DNA of 64,000 nt from Ascidiaceihabitans sp. (GTDB taxonomy: Bacteria > Pseudomonadota > Alphaproteobacteria > Rhodobacterales > Rhodobacteraceae): NCBI GenBank assembly GCA_029251465.1, contig JAQXDI010000037.1, positions 1-64,000 on the forward strand, read 5' to 3'. Shown here one piece after another: positions 28,728 through 38,128 of this stretch (the first letter of the stretch is position 1; each line of letters begins with the position of its first letter). Below the pieces are notes generated by a model. It made no database searches. It saw nothing but the letters and a program-made list of their open reading frames with translations, and was not told the DNA's origin. The position numbers and the translations under genes are program-made.

Positions 28728-28750
28728 ATTGAAAGTCAGAGGATTCTGCT

Positions 28751-30199
28751 ATGGAAATGCCTGTCCCATCCAAAACCGTGATCGCCCGCAAATCGCGTGT
28801 GGTCGAACGCTTGATGGAAGTCTTGCCCGCGGACAGAGTGATCCATGATCCGATGGAAACCCGCGCCTACGAATGCGACGCGCTGACCGCCTATCGCTGC
28901 CCGCCCATGGCCGCTGTGTTGCCCGAAACGACGCGCGAAGTGTCCGACGTTTTGCGCATCTGCCACCAAGAGGGCGTGCCAGTTGTGCCGCGCGGTTCAG
29001 GCACCTCGCTGGCCGGTGGCGCATTGCCCACGGCCGATTGCGTGATCTTGGGCGTGGCGCGGATGAACGACGTGCTGGAAACCAACTACCCCGACCGCTA
29101 CGTGCGCGTCCAAACGGGGCGCACCAACCTGTCCGTCACCGGCGCGGTTGAGGAAGACGGGTTTTTCTACGCCCCCGATCCGTCCAGCCAGCTTGCCTGC
29201 GCGATTGCGGGCAACATCGCGATGAATTCCGGCGGCGCGCATTGCCTGAAATACGGCGTGACCACCAACAATCTGATGGGCGTGACCATGGTCAAAATGG
29301 ACGGCAGTGTCGTCACCATCGGCGGCGCGCATTTGGACGCGGGCGGCTTGGATTTGCTCGGCCTGATCTGCGGATCCGAGGGGCAATTAGGCGTCGTGAC
29401 CGAAGCCACCCTGCGCATCCTGCACAAACCCGAAGGCGCGCGCCCTGTGCTGGTCGGCTTTGACGATAACGAGGTCGCAGGCGCATGCGTGTCCGACATC
29501 ATCAAGGCAGGCGTTCTGCCAGTTGCGATCGAATTCATGGACCGCTTGTGCATCGAAACAACCGAGAATTTCGCCAAGGCGGGCTACCCCGATTGCAACG
29601 CGTTGTTGATCATCGAAGTCGAAGGCTCAGAGGCCGAAATCGACGACCAGCTGTCCCGCATCGTCGAGATTGCCAAACGCCACGACCCCGTCGAAATCCG
29701 TGAAAGCAAATCCGCCGAGGAAAGCGCGAAAATCTGGTTGGGCCGCAAATCCGCCTTTGGCGCGATTGGCCAGATCAGCGACTACATGTGTCTGGATGGA
29801 ACGATCCCTGTGTCGTCCTTGCCGATGGTTTTGCGCCGGATCGGCGAGCTGTCAGAACAGTTCGGCCTGCAAGTAGGCAACGTGTTTCACGCAGGTGACG
29901 GCAACATGCACCCGCTGATCCTGTTTGACGCAAACAAGGAAGGCGACCTTGAATTGTGCGAGGACATGGGCGCCGAAATCCTGAAACTTTGCGTCGATGC
30001 GGGGGGCTGTCTGACCGGCGAACACGGCGTCGGCATCGAAAAACGCGACCTGATGGGCTATCAATACGCCCCTGCCGACCTCGAGGCGCAAATGGCGGTC
30101 AAAGACGTGTTTGACCCACAATGGTTGCTGAACGCGGCCAAGGTTTTCCCACTGGCCTCGTCTCAAGAACGGCGCGCCGACGCTATCGCAGCAGAGTAA
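28751..30199 (+). CDS. glcD: Glycolate oxidase subunit GlcD
   Basis: The FAD-containing catalytic subunit that oxidises glycolate or D-lactate to the 2-oxoacid. The 482-aa protein has the PCMH-type FAD-binding domain (VPVVPRGSGTSLAGGALP, GNIAMNSGGAHCLKYGVTTNN) and the FAD-oxidase C-terminus with NVFHAGDGNMHPL and GCLTGEHGVGIEKRD. AGAGGA precedes the ATG. It is the first gene of glcD-glcE-(small membrane protein)-glcF. Confidence 0.96.
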   Translation: MEMPVPSKTVIARKSRVVERLMEVLPADRVIHDPMETRAYECDALTAYRCPPMAAVLPETTREVSDVLRICHQEGVPVVPRGSGTSLAGGALPTADCVILGVARMNDVLETNYPDRYVRVQTGRTNLSVTGAVEEDGFFYAPDPSSQLACAIAGNIAMNSGGAHCLKYGVTTNNLMGVTMVKMDGSVVTIGGAHLDAGGLDLLGLICGSEGQLGVVTEATLRILHKPEGARPVLVGFDDNEVAGACVSDIIKAGVLPVAIEFMDRLCIETTENFAKAGYPDCNALLIIEVEGSEAEIDDQLSRIVEIAKRHDPVEIRESKSAEESAKIWLGRKSAFGAIGQISDYMCLDGTIPVSSLPMVLRRIGELSEQFGLQVGNVFHAGDGNMHPLILFDANKEGDLELCEDMGAEILKLCVDAGGCLTGEHGVGIEKRDLMGYQYAPADLEAQMAVKDVFDPQWLLNAAKVFPLASSQERRADAIAAE

Positions 30200-30205
30200 T
30201 TTGAA

Positions 30206-31315
30206 ATGACACAGATGATGACACCCAGCAGCGAAGCCGAGCTTGCGCAAATCGTGGGCGACGCCAAAGGCCCACTGACCATTCAAGGTGGCGGCACGCG
30301 TGGCATGGCGGTGGACGGCGACGTGCTCAGCACCGCTGGCCTTAGCGGTATCGAACTCTATGAACCGGGCGCTTTGACCATCGTGGTTAAGGCGGGCACG
30401 CCGGTGGCCGAGGTCGACGCCGCATTGGCCAAAGAACGCCAGCGCCTTGCGTTTGAACCGATAGACCATCGCGGTTTGCTGGGCACCAAAGGCACGCCCA
30501 CGATGGGGTCGCTGGTCGCCGCCAACATCAGCGGACCCCGCCGTATTCAGGCCGGCGCTGCGCGTGATTTTGCGCTGGGCGTGCGGTTTGTCGACGGGCA
30601 GGGCGAGATCATCAAGAACGGTGGCCGCGTGATGAAAAACGTGACCGGTTACGATCTGGTTAAACTGATGTCGGGCAGTCACGGCACGCTTGGGGTGCTT
30701 AGCGAAGTGTCCCTCAAGGTGTTGCCGATGCCCGAAACAGAAGCCACGCTGATGGTTCACGGGCTCGACAATGACAGCGCGGTACAGGCGATGGCAGCGG
30801 CGCTCGGATCACCTTATGACGTCACCGGCGCGGCCCACATTCCGGGCGGAGACGCAGGCGTGACCATGATCCGTGTCGAAGGATTTGAAGCATCCGTCGC
30901 CTACCGCATCGAACAATTGCGCACGGCTTTGGCCCGATTTGGAACCGAAATGTCCGTGTCCGAAGATTCGAACGCCGCGTGGCAAGACGTGCGCGATGTG
31001 ACCGCGTTTCACGGCGCAACTGGCGATGTCTGGCGGGTGTCGGTCAAGCCTTCCGCAGGCCCCGACATCGTTAAATCCTCAGGTGCCGAGGCGGCGTTAT
31101 TCGACTGGGCGGGTGGGCTGGTCTGGCTGTGCACAGAGCCGGGCACAGATTTGCGCGCGCGCCTTGGGCCCATCGCAGGCCACGCAACTTTGGTGCGCGG
31201 ATCAGGGCAGGCGCGGTTCCATCCCGAAGACGCAGGTGTGGCCACGCTTAGCCAAGGATTGCGCCAACGTTTTGATCCACGCGGCATTCTGAACGCTGGA
31301 TTGATGGGCTCATGA
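30206..31315 (+). CDS. glcE: Glycolate oxidase subunit GlcE
   Basis: The second FAD-binding subunit of glycolate oxidase, 369 aa. FAD-domain blocks are GGGTRGMAVDG, RLAFEPIDHRGLLG and the run GTPTMGSLVAANISGP, with NGGRVMKNVTGYDLVKLMSG typical of GlcE. It starts 6 bp after glcD and overlaps the next gene by 4 bp. Confidence 0.95.
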   Translation: MTQMMTPSSEAELAQIVGDAKGPLTIQGGGTRGMAVDGDVLSTAGLSGIELYEPGALTIVVKAGTPVAEVDAALAKERQRLAFEPIDHRGLLGTKGTPTMGSLVAANISGPRRIQAGAARDFALGVRFVDGQGEIIKNGGRVMKNVTGYDLVKLMSGSHGTLGVLSEVSLKVLPMPETEATLMVHGLDNDSAVQAMAAALGSPYDVTGAAHIPGGDAGVTMIRVEGFEASVAYRIEQLRTALARFGTEMSVSEDSNAAWQDVRDVTAFHGATGDVWRVSVKPSAGPDIVKSSGAEAALFDWAGGLVWLCTEPGTDLRARLGPIAGHATLVRGSGQARFHPEDAGVATLSQGLRQRFDPRGILNAGLMGS

Positions 31316-31677
31316 TACCCCTGATCCTGATTTTCCTCTTGGTGTTTGTTGTCGGCCCAATGGTGTTTTTCGCGCTGATCCGACCGACACCAACTTGGCG
31401 GCAATTTCGCGCGCTAATCGCGATCACAGCCGGGTGTCTGGGGATCGGCCTTGCCTTGCGGTTTGGCACCAACGGATGGGGGCGCGACCCTGTGCAAACC
31501 TTTGCCGGCATGACCCTGATGTGGGCCGCCTGGATCGCGATTTTGGCCCTGATGGTGCAACGGTTTCGCGCGATTGACCCCGGTGACGGCATGCGCCGTT
31601 GGACCGCAATTATCGGCGTGCTCTGCACAACTATTCCGTGGTTTGGACTGGCTTCGGCCCGATTGATGACAGTTTAA
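31312..31677 (+). CDS. Small membrane protein within the glc operon
   Basis: A 121-aa protein with about four hydrophobic segments (residues 2-22, 34-50, 68-84 and 98-116). No known motif. Its ATG overlaps the glcE stop and glcF starts 12 bp later, so it is co-expressed with glycolate oxidase; a role in membrane attachment or electron transfer is conceivable but unsupported. Confidence 0.75.
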   Translation: MIPLILIFLLVFVVGPMVFFALIRPTPTWRQFRALIAITAGCLGIGLALRFGTNGWGRDPVQTFAGMTLMWAAWIAILALMVQRFRAIDPGDGMRRWTAIIGVLCTTIPWFGLASARLMTV

Positions 31678-31689
31678 GGATTTCAGCAA

Positions 31690-33012
31690 ATGCAAACGAT
31701 GTTCACCCCCGCGCAGCTGAAAGACCCTGCAATCGAGCGTTCAAACGAGATTTTGCGCACCTGCGTGCACTGCGGTTTTTGCACGGCGACCTGCCCGACG
31801 TACCAAGTGTTGGGCGATGAATTGGACAGCCCGCGTGGCCGGATTTATCTGATCAAAGACATGCTGGAAAACGAACGTGTACCGGACGAAAAGACGGTCA
31901 AACACATCGACCGGTGCCTCAGTTGTCTTGCGTGTATGACGACCTGTCCCTCGGGCGTGCACTACATGCATCTGGTCGATCACGCGCGCGATTATATCGA
32001 ACAGAACTACAAACGACCTCTTAGTGATCGCGCCTTGCGCTGGGTGCTGGCGCGAATTTTGCCCTATCCGATGCGGTTTCGTCTGGCGCTGTTGGGGGCT
32101 AAAATCAGCCGCCCGTTTGCGCGGTTCATCCCTGACGTGCGCGTGCGTGCGATGCTGGAAATGGCCCCCAAACACATCCCGCCGGTCAGCCGCAATGATG
32201 ATCCGCAAACCTTTGCGCCCAAACAGCCGCGCAAAAAACGTGTGGCCCTGATGACCGGCTGTGCGCAAAAGGCGCTGAACACTGACATCAACGAGGCCAC
32301 GATCCGATTGCTAACGCGGCTGGGTTGCGAGGTCGTTGTGGCCAAAGGTGCGGGCTGTTGCGGCGCGCTGACCCACCACATGGGCAAAGCCAGCGAAAGC
32401 CACGCGACGGCGGCCAAAAACATCACCGCTTGGGTTGACGAAATGGACGGCGACGGGCTGGACGCAATCGTTATCAACACCTCGGGTTGCGGCACCACGG
32501 TCAAGGACTACGGCCACATGTTCCGCAACGATCCACTGGCCGCAGACGCCGCGCGCGTGTCCGATATCGCGATGGACGTCAGCGAAGTTCTGATGCAGCT
32601 GGACATGACCGACGGGGCCGACAAATCGCTGACCATCGCCTATCACGCGGCCTGTTCGTTGCAGCACGGTCAGCAGATCAAAACCTATCCCAAGGACCTG
32701 TTGAAAAAGGCGGGGTTCACCGTGGTCGAACCCAAAGATTCGCACCTGTGCTGTGGGTCGGCAGGGACGTACAACCTGATGCAGCCCGAGATTTCCAAAC
32801 AGCTAAAAGAACGCAAGGTGCGCAGCCTTGAGGCCAAGAACCCCGACATCATCGCGGCGGGCAACATCGGGTGCATGATGCAGATCGGATCGGCGATTGG
32901 CGTGCCGGTTGTGCACACGGTCGAACTGCTGGATTGGGCGACGGGCGGGCCACGTCCACCCGCATTGGATCGCGCAGAAAACCCGGCACCGCAGGTTCCT
33001 ATCCTGCGATAA
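31690..33012 (+). CDS. glcF: Glycolate oxidase iron-sulfur subunit GlcF
   Basis: A 440-aa protein with two N-terminal [4Fe-4S] sets, CVHCGFCTATCP and CLSCLACMTTCP, and two CCG domains (GAGCCGALTHH and HLCCGSAGTYN) that may bind a further cluster or substrate-side cofactor. It passes electrons from GlcD/GlcE to the quinone pool. The length and layout match GlcF. Confidence 0.96.
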   Translation: MQTMFTPAQLKDPAIERSNEILRTCVHCGFCTATCPTYQVLGDELDSPRGRIYLIKDMLENERVPDEKTVKHIDRCLSCLACMTTCPSGVHYMHLVDHARDYIEQNYKRPLSDRALRWVLARILPYPMRFRLALLGAKISRPFARFIPDVRVRAMLEMAPKHIPPVSRNDDPQTFAPKQPRKKRVALMTGCAQKALNTDINEATIRLLTRLGCEVVVAKGAGCCGALTHHMGKASESHATAAKNITAWVDEMDGDGLDAIVINTSGCGTTVKDYGHMFRNDPLAADAARVSDIAMDVSEVLMQLDMTDGADKSLTIAYHAACSLQHGQQIKTYPKDLLKKAGFTVVEPKDSHLCCGSAGTYNLMQPEISKQLKERKVRSLEAKNPDIIAAGNIGCMMQIGSAIGVPVVHTVELLDWATGGPRPPALDRAENPAPQVPILR

Positions 33013-33114
33013 TCCGCCGATCGGAAACGGTGCGTTTCAGATGCACGCAGCGATTGCCCTAATTTTGCCTTAAGTTGACACTAAAGCGGTCAGGTATTGT
33101 TAAAGGATCGGCTT

Positions 33115-33927
33115 GTGCGTCACTGGATGTCTCTTTCTATCATGGTGATTGTCGTTACGTCTGCCGCTTTTGCGCAGGACGCGCGCTTGCGCCGCTTGGA
33201 CACGGGTGATGATGGCCGCGCCTGGGAAGCCGTCGGGCGGCTCGACATTGGCAGTTCCGGATTTTGCACAGGTGCGCTGATTGCGCCCAATTTGGTGCTG
33301 ACCGCAGGACACTGCCTGTTCGACAAAGACACCAACGAACGCATCGATCCCGCCTCCATCGAATTTCTTGCCGGTTGGCGCAATGGCCGCGCGTCTGCCT
33401 ACCGCAATGTACGCCGCGCCGTGGTGCATCCTGAATACATTTTTGACGGCGAAGTATCGTCAGAACGGGTGCGCAATGATCTGGCGTTGCTCGAACTTGA
33501 ACGCCCCATTCGCAACACCACGATCACCCCATTTGGAACTGCAGCCCGCCCGCGCAAAGGCGATCAGGTTGGTGTCGTCAGCTACGCCAAAGACCGCGCA
33601 GACGCCCCGTCCTTACAAGAAGTCTGCACCGTTCTAGCCCGCCAAGACGGCGTTTTGGTCACGTCATGTTCGGTCGATTTCGGATCGTCGGGTGCGCCAA
33701 TTTTCACGATGGAAAACGGCGAGGCACACATCGTTTCGATCGTGTCTGCCAAGGCTGAAGTCGACGGCGACAAGGTATCGCTCGGGACCGGATTAGGCGC
33801 GCCGCTGGCCAGATTGCAGGCCGAAATGGTTGCTGGAAAAGGCGTGTTTCAGAAGGTGGCAAAGACACCTCGGGTGCGCGTCAACGGCGCGCGCCACGAC
33901 ACGGGCGCAAAGTTTATCAAACCATGA
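33115..33927 (+). CDS. Secreted trypsin-like serine protease (1 of 2)
   Basis: A 270-aa protein with a signal peptide (hydrophobic MSLSIMVIVVTSAAFA, then QDARL). The S1 triad is complete: His in LTAGHCLFD, Asp in RNDLALLEL, Ser in FGSSGAPIF. The Ser motif is GSSGAP, not GDSGGP, as in V8-like and bacterial S1B-type enzymes. I chose GTG 33115 because AAAGGA precedes it; TTG 33097 and ATG 33127 are alternatives. It overlaps its paralogue by 4 bp. Confidence 0.87.
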   Translation: MRHWMSLSIMVIVVTSAAFAQDARLRRLDTGDDGRAWEAVGRLDIGSSGFCTGALIAPNLVLTAGHCLFDKDTNERIDPASIEFLAGWRNGRASAYRNVRRAVVHPEYIFDGEVSSERVRNDLALLELERPIRNTTITPFGTAARPRKGDQVGVVSYAKDRADAPSLQEVCTVLARQDGVLVTSCSVDFGSSGAPIFTMENGEAHIVSIVSAKAEVDGDKVSLGTGLGAPLARLQAEMVAGKGVFQKVAKTPRVRVNGARHDTGAKFIKP

Positions 33928-34739
33928 TGCGGTTTGGCCTCGTTGTTCTTTTGTGCCTGCTTGGCGTTACCGCACAGGCACAAACCACTGATTTAAAACG
34001 TTTAGGTACCGAAAACGAAGCGCTGAATTGGCAGGCGGTTGGCCGTCTGGAACTGGCGGGTCGTGGATTTTGTACCGCAACGTTGATCGCGCCGGACACG
34101 GTTTTGACGGCCGCACATTGCGTTTACGACAGCGCCACGGGGCGTGCGCTCGGCGCGGAAAACCTCGTTTTTCGGGCGGGTTTACGCGAAGGCCAAGCCG
34201 CCGCAGTACGCGGTATTTCGAAACTGGCCGCCCATCTGGAGTTTGATCCTTTGGGTCCGATGAACATGCAAAACGTGTCGCATGACGTCGCACTTTTGCG
34301 TTTGGCTGACCCGATCCCAAGTTCGGAACTGAACTGGTTCGCCCTGCACAACGACAGGGTCACGACAGGTCCCGTCAGCGTCGTTTCTTACGGCAAAGGG
34401 CGCGCCGATGCCCAGTCGCGCCAACGTGAATGTCAGATGTTGGAACGTCAAAATGACGTGCTGGCGTTCGATTGCGATGTGACGTTTGGATCCTCCGGCG
34501 CGCCGGTTTTTTCGCACCTGAACGGGGGCGGTCGCGTGGTGTCTGTGATCAGCGGGATGACGATGCACAACGGCAAAAAGATCGCGCTTGGCATGTATTT
34601 GCCGCCTTTGGTGGCCGAGTTAAAAACGATCCTGCGCACGGGATCAGGCCCTAAACCCACAGCGCGCATCAGACGCCTAAGTGTCGGATCAGGCAACGCC
34701 ACGACAGGTGCAAAATTCGTCAAAGCGCCGGGGTCCTGA
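33924..34739 (+). CDS. Secreted trypsin-like serine protease (2 of 2)
   Basis: A 271-aa paralogue of the preceding gene with the same plan: signal peptide ending AQA, His in LTAAHCVYD, Asp in HDVALLRLA, Ser in FGSSGAPVF. Both share the N-terminal block (LKRLGTENEALNWQAVGRLELAGRGFCTA here) and a C-terminal tail with GAKF near the end. They look like a tandem duplication translated together (ATGA overlap). Substrates are unknown; they probably act in the periplasm or outside the cell. Confidence 0.87.
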   Translation: MMRFGLVVLLCLLGVTAQAQTTDLKRLGTENEALNWQAVGRLELAGRGFCTATLIAPDTVLTAAHCVYDSATGRALGAENLVFRAGLREGQAAAVRGISKLAAHLEFDPLGPMNMQNVSHDVALLRLADPIPSSELNWFALHNDRVTTGPVSVVSYGKGRADAQSRQRECQMLERQNDVLAFDCDVTFGSSGAPVFSHLNGGGRVVSVISGMTMHNGKKIALGMYLPPLVAELKTILRTGSGPKPTARIRRLSVGSGNATTGAKFVKAPGS

Positions 34740-34757
34740 GAGCGTTTTCGCCTAGGT

Positions 34758-34785
34758 CTTGAACTGCAAAAAATCCTTCCCACAT
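34758..34785 (+). promoter_or_regulatory. Sigma-32-like heat-shock promoter
   Basis: CTTGAA at 34758-34763 and CCCACAT at 34779-34785, 15 bases apart, close to the RpoH consensus (CTTGAAA, then CCCCATNT). It would start a transcript near 34792, about 95 nt before the Hsp20 gene. Confidence 0.7.
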
Positions 34786-34887
34786 CATACTCATCGGTAT
34801 GCCTGATTAGGGTGCCGACACCAAAATGGCCTGTCCGATCAGGAAGGTCCGAACGTAAAATTGCTCATGAATGAGGATGATAAACCT
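34786..34887 (+). promoter_or_regulatory. Possible ROSE-type RNA thermometer in the hsp20 leader
   Basis: The ~95-nt leader ends in a small hairpin at 34861-34877: TTGCTCA, loop TGAA, TGAGGA. In it the Shine-Dalgarno GAGGA pairs with TTGCTC, with one G opposite G. A conserved UUGCU opposing the Shine-Dalgarno with a G-G pair is the hallmark of ROSE elements before small heat-shock genes. I did not fold the whole leader. Confidence 0.5.
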
Positions 34888-35355
34888 ATGCGAACACTAG
34901 ATTTTGCACCGCTGTACCGCGCCACTGTTGGCTTTGACCAAATCGCAGACCTGATGGATCGGGTCCTGACGAATGAGGGCGCGCAAAACAGCTATCCCCC
35001 GTATAATATCGAAAAAACGGACGACGATACGTACCGTATTTCGATCGCAGTCGCCGGTTTTGGTGAGGCTGATTTGAACGTCGAAGTCCGCGAAAATGCG
35101 CTGATTGTGACGGCCAAAAAAGCTGACGAAGAAGCCGCGAAAAAGTTCCTGCATCGTGGCATTGCCACCCGTGCGTTCGAACGGCGTTTTCATCTGGCCG
35201 ACCATGTTCGTGTGACCGGCGCGGCCCACGCGGACGGCATGTTGCACATCGATCTGTCACGCGAAGTGCCCGAGGCGCTGAAACCGCGCCGCATCCAGAT
35301 TGCAGGTCAAAAGGCGATCCAAACGGACGTGGTTGACGCCAAAGCCGTGAACTAA
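34888..35355 (+). CDS. Hsp20-family small heat-shock protein (IbpA-like)
   Basis: An ATP-independent holdase of 155 aa. The N-terminus MRTLDFAPLYRATVGFDQIADLMDR is typical of IbpA-like proteins and supports ATG 34888 over 34867. The alpha-crystallin domain spans ~35-125 (YRISIAVAGFGEADLNVEV, then IATRAFERRFHLADHV). The start context, heat-shock promoter and leader hairpin all point to heat control. A terminator follows. Confidence 0.93.
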   Translation: MRTLDFAPLYRATVGFDQIADLMDRVLTNEGAQNSYPPYNIEKTDDDTYRISIAVAGFGEADLNVEVRENALIVTAKKADEEAAKKFLHRGIATRAFERRFHLADHVRVTGAAHADGMLHIDLSREVPEALKPRRIQIAGQKAIQTDVVDAKAVN

Positions 35356-35376
35356 CCCTCGTACCTTAACGATCTC

Positions 35377-35416
35377 AAAGGCCCCAAGTTTCCTCCCGGC
35401 TTGGGGCCTTTATTTT
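35377..35416. terminator. Bidirectional terminator, hsp20 and abrB
   Basis: AAAGGCCCCAAG and CTTGGGGCCTTT pair across an 11-base loop, with T-rich sequence after the stem on the plus strand and A-rich sequence before it. It lies between the convergent ends of the two genes and touches the abrB stop. Confidence 0.85.
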
Positions 35417-36453
35417 GTCCGCTGCGACGCGCGTGCGAACAGCAACGGCACCAGCACCGACAGCACCAGTAACCGCGCCAAATGGCAGGCCGCGACAAAG
35501 CCGGGGGTGATGCCCAACGCCACGCTCATCGCGACCATGGTTTCTAATCCGCCCGGCGCAAAGGCGATCATCAGGTGTTGGATTGGCAGGCCAAGCGCCC
35601 ATGCGGTTGCGATGGCAAACCCAAACGCGATTGTCGCCGTGATCAGGGTCGCAAGCGTACCGACCCAAGCCGAGCGGCGCAAATCCGACAGGCTGACATT
35701 GCCAAAACGGGTGCCGATCAGCGTTCCCAAAATGACAAACGCGGGCAGCGCCATTTGATTGGGGGCTTGGCCCGGTGTGATGTCAAATCCGTGCCCGATC
35801 ATCGACACCAACATGGCCCCGATCAGCAAGGGGGCCGGTACGCGCAAACGGTTCAAAACCAGACTGGCGAGATAGGCCAAGATGGCCAAAATTGCGATCA
35901 TCCACAGCGCCATCGGGGTGCCTGTTGCGCCAAAAGTTGTCGGGGCATCGATGCCCATCGCAACGGCCGCCAGTGGCGTCAGCAAAGTCAGCGCCAGCAG
36001 CCGGATAGACTGCACAATCGCGATGCGCTGCACGTCCAGATCGTATTGCGTGCTGATGCTTAGAACAAAGTTGAGGTGACCGGGTGAGGCCGCCAAAAGC
36101 CCGCTTTGCGCATCGAACCCAAAGACACGTACCAACAGGCGCCACACCACCAGCATCGCAAGGATCGTGGATAGCGAAAGCGCCAGAAACACCAGCGGCA
36201 AACGCAGCAACATCTGCATGGTTTCCGCCGTCATGCCCGCCCCGATACTGATGCCCAGCACCACAAAGGCGATGTCGCGCAGCAGCCCCGACAGGGCAAT
36301 TTGCATACCCCCAAGACCGGCAATGCTGACGGCCAAAGCGGGACCTGTCAGTTCGGGAATGGGAAAGGACAACAGCCGCGCCACCAACATGCCCAGCACA
36401 CCAACGCCCAGCGTTCTGAGCGTGATCAGGGCGGAGGGTGGCAGCGCGACCAA
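35410..36453 (-). CDS. AbrB-family membrane transporter
   Basis: A 347-aa hydrophobic protein with about ten membrane helices in two related halves, the AbrB (ammonia monooxygenase-regulator-like) duplication. Typical blocks are ASPGHLNFVLSIS in the first half and FAPGGLETMVAMSVALG in the second. The substrate is unknown. It appears to start at a TTG 5 bp after the gabD stop and lacks a clear ribosome site, suggesting coupling to gabD, so transport of a substrate related to gabD is possible. Confidence 0.8.
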   Translation of the reverse strand: MVALPPSALITLRTLGVGVLGMLVARLLSFPIPELTGPALAVSIAGLGGMQIALSGLLRDIAFVVLGISIGAGMTAETMQMLLRLPLVFLALSLSTILAMLVVWRLLVRVFGFDAQSGLLAASPGHLNFVLSISTQYDLDVQRIAIVQSIRLLALTLLTPLAAVAMGIDAPTTFGATGTPMALWMIAILAILAYLASLVLNRLRVPAPLLIGAMLVSMIGHGFDITPGQAPNQMALPAFVILGTLIGTRFGNVSLSDLRRSAWVGTLATLITATIAFGFAIATAWALGLPIQHLMIAFAPGGLETMVAMSVALGITPGFVAACHLARLLVLSVLVPLLFARASQRTK

Positions 36454-36458
36454 GTGGC

Positions 36459-37934
36459 TTAGACCGACATGCAGATGTATTTCATCTCGAGGAATTCCTC
36501 GATGCCGTGGTGGCTGCCTTCGCGGCCTAGACCCGATTGTTTGGTGCCGCCGAACGGGGCGACTTCGGTGCTGATGATGCCGGTGTTGACGCCAACGATG
36601 CCGTATTCCAGCGCCTCGGAGACCTTGTAAACGCGGCTGAGATCCTTGGCGTAAAAGTAGGCGGCCAGACCAAAGATCGTGTCGTTTGCCATGGCGATCA
36701 CGTCGTCAACTTCGTCGAATTTGAACAGCGGCGCGAGCGGGCCAAACGTCTCTTCTTGGGCGACCTTCATGTCTTGGGTGACGCCGGTCACGATGGTGGG
36801 TTGCAAGAAGCTGCCGCCCAAGGGATGCGGTTTGCCGCCGGTCAGGATTGATCCGCCATTGTTCAGAATATCGGTCATGTGGTCTTGGACTTTTTCGACG
36901 GCTTTGGTCGAAATCAGCGGGCCGGTGGTGACGCCATCCTCGAACCCGTCGCCGACAGTCAGCGCCTCGACCGCGACCTTTAGTTTGCCGGCAAATGCGT
37001 CGTACACGCCGGCCTGCACGTAGATGCGGTTGGCGCAGACGCAGGTTTGGCCGGCGTTGCGGAATTTGCACATCATGGCACCCGCGACGGCGTCGTCCAG
37101 ATCGGCGTCGTCAAACACGATGAACGGTGCGTTGCCACCCAGTTCCATGGAACATTTCATGACCTGATCGGCGGCTTGTTTCAGCAAGATACGACCGACT
37201 TGGGTGGACCCCGTAAAGGTCAATTTGCGCACCGCGTGGTTTTCGCAGAATTCTTTGCCAGTCTCTGATGCATCGGACGTCGTGACGACCTGAAACACGC
37301 CAGCAGGAAAGCCCGCGCGTTCGGCCAGCACCGCGATGGCTGTTGCTGACAGTGGGGTCAATTCGGCAGGGCGCGCGATGAATGCACAACCAGCGGCCAG
37401 TGCCGGTGCGGCCTTGCGGGTGATCATCGCGTTCGGGAAATTCCACGGCGTGATGGACGCGGCAACCCCGATTGGTTGTTTCAACACGGTGATGCGCGCG
37501 TTGCGCAAATGGCCCGGAATAGTCTCGCCGTAGACGCGTTTGGCTTCTTCGGCAAAGAATTCAATGAACGATGCGCCGTAGGCGATTTCGCCCTTGGCCT
37601 CGGCCAGTGGTTTGCCTTGTTCGGCGGTCAGGATCATGCCCAGATCGTCCTGGTTTTCCATCATCAGGTTGAACCATTTGCGCAAAACCGCGCCGCGTTC
37701 TTTGCCCGTCCATTGTGCCCATTCCTTTTGGGCAACTTCGGCCTGCGCGATGGCCCCAGCCAACTGTGCGCGGCTAAGGTCGGCGACCTGCGCAATCACG
37801 TCGCCGCGGGCCGGATTGGTCACGTCAAACGTGCCTTTGTCACCATCCACAAAGCCCGACCCGATGTAGGCGCGGGGTTCCAGCAGGCTAGGGTCGTTAA
37901 GCATGGATTTCAGGTGTGTGGCTGTGTCGAGCAT
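36459..37934 (-). CDS. gabD: NAD(P)-dependent succinate-semialdehyde dehydrogenase
   Basis: Oxidises succinic semialdehyde to succinate. The 491-aa protein has ITPWNFPNAMITRKAAPALAAG, the Glu motif MELGGNAPFIVFDDADLD and the nucleophile in NAGQTCVCANRIYV, the two-Cys arrangement usual for GabD. AAAGGACA precedes ATG 37934. No GABA aminotransferase is adjacent, so its supply route is not shown; related semialdehydes are possible substrates. Confidence 0.9.
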   Translation of the reverse strand: MLDTATHLKSMLNDPSLLEPRAYIGSGFVDGDKGTFDVTNPARGDVIAQVADLSRAQLAGAIAQAEVAQKEWAQWTGKERGAVLRKWFNLMMENQDDLGMILTAEQGKPLAEAKGEIAYGASFIEFFAEEAKRVYGETIPGHLRNARITVLKQPIGVAASITPWNFPNAMITRKAAPALAAGCAFIARPAELTPLSATAIAVLAERAGFPAGVFQVVTTSDASETGKEFCENHAVRKLTFTGSTQVGRILLKQAADQVMKCSMELGGNAPFIVFDDADLDDAVAGAMMCKFRNAGQTCVCANRIYVQAGVYDAFAGKLKVAVEALTVGDGFEDGVTTGPLISTKAVEKVQDHMTDILNNGGSILTGGKPHPLGGSFLQPTIVTGVTQDMKVAQEETFGPLAPLFKFDEVDDVIAMANDTIFGLAAYFYAKDLSRVYKVSEALEYGIVGVNTGIISTEVAPFGGTKQSGLGREGSHHGIEEFLEMKYICMSV

Positions 37935-38128
37935 GGGATGTCCTTTGCGGCAATGTGTTGGGGAAACCCAAAGCAAGGAATTGACGATTTGTCCAGTGTG
38001 GCGGGAATTGCTTGACCCAAATGCACAGTTGGTTCTAAGGCTGGATGCACCTGCCTGATGGCGTCGCGCGGGGGTATCATAAATCTATGTCCTGAACGCC
38101 GGGACCTTTCTGAAAAGGAGGGTCTGAC

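Noticed and set aside
29852-30760. 302-codon open frame antisense to glcD-glcE
   Set aside because: Runs across two well-supported genes and their junction; no domain visible.
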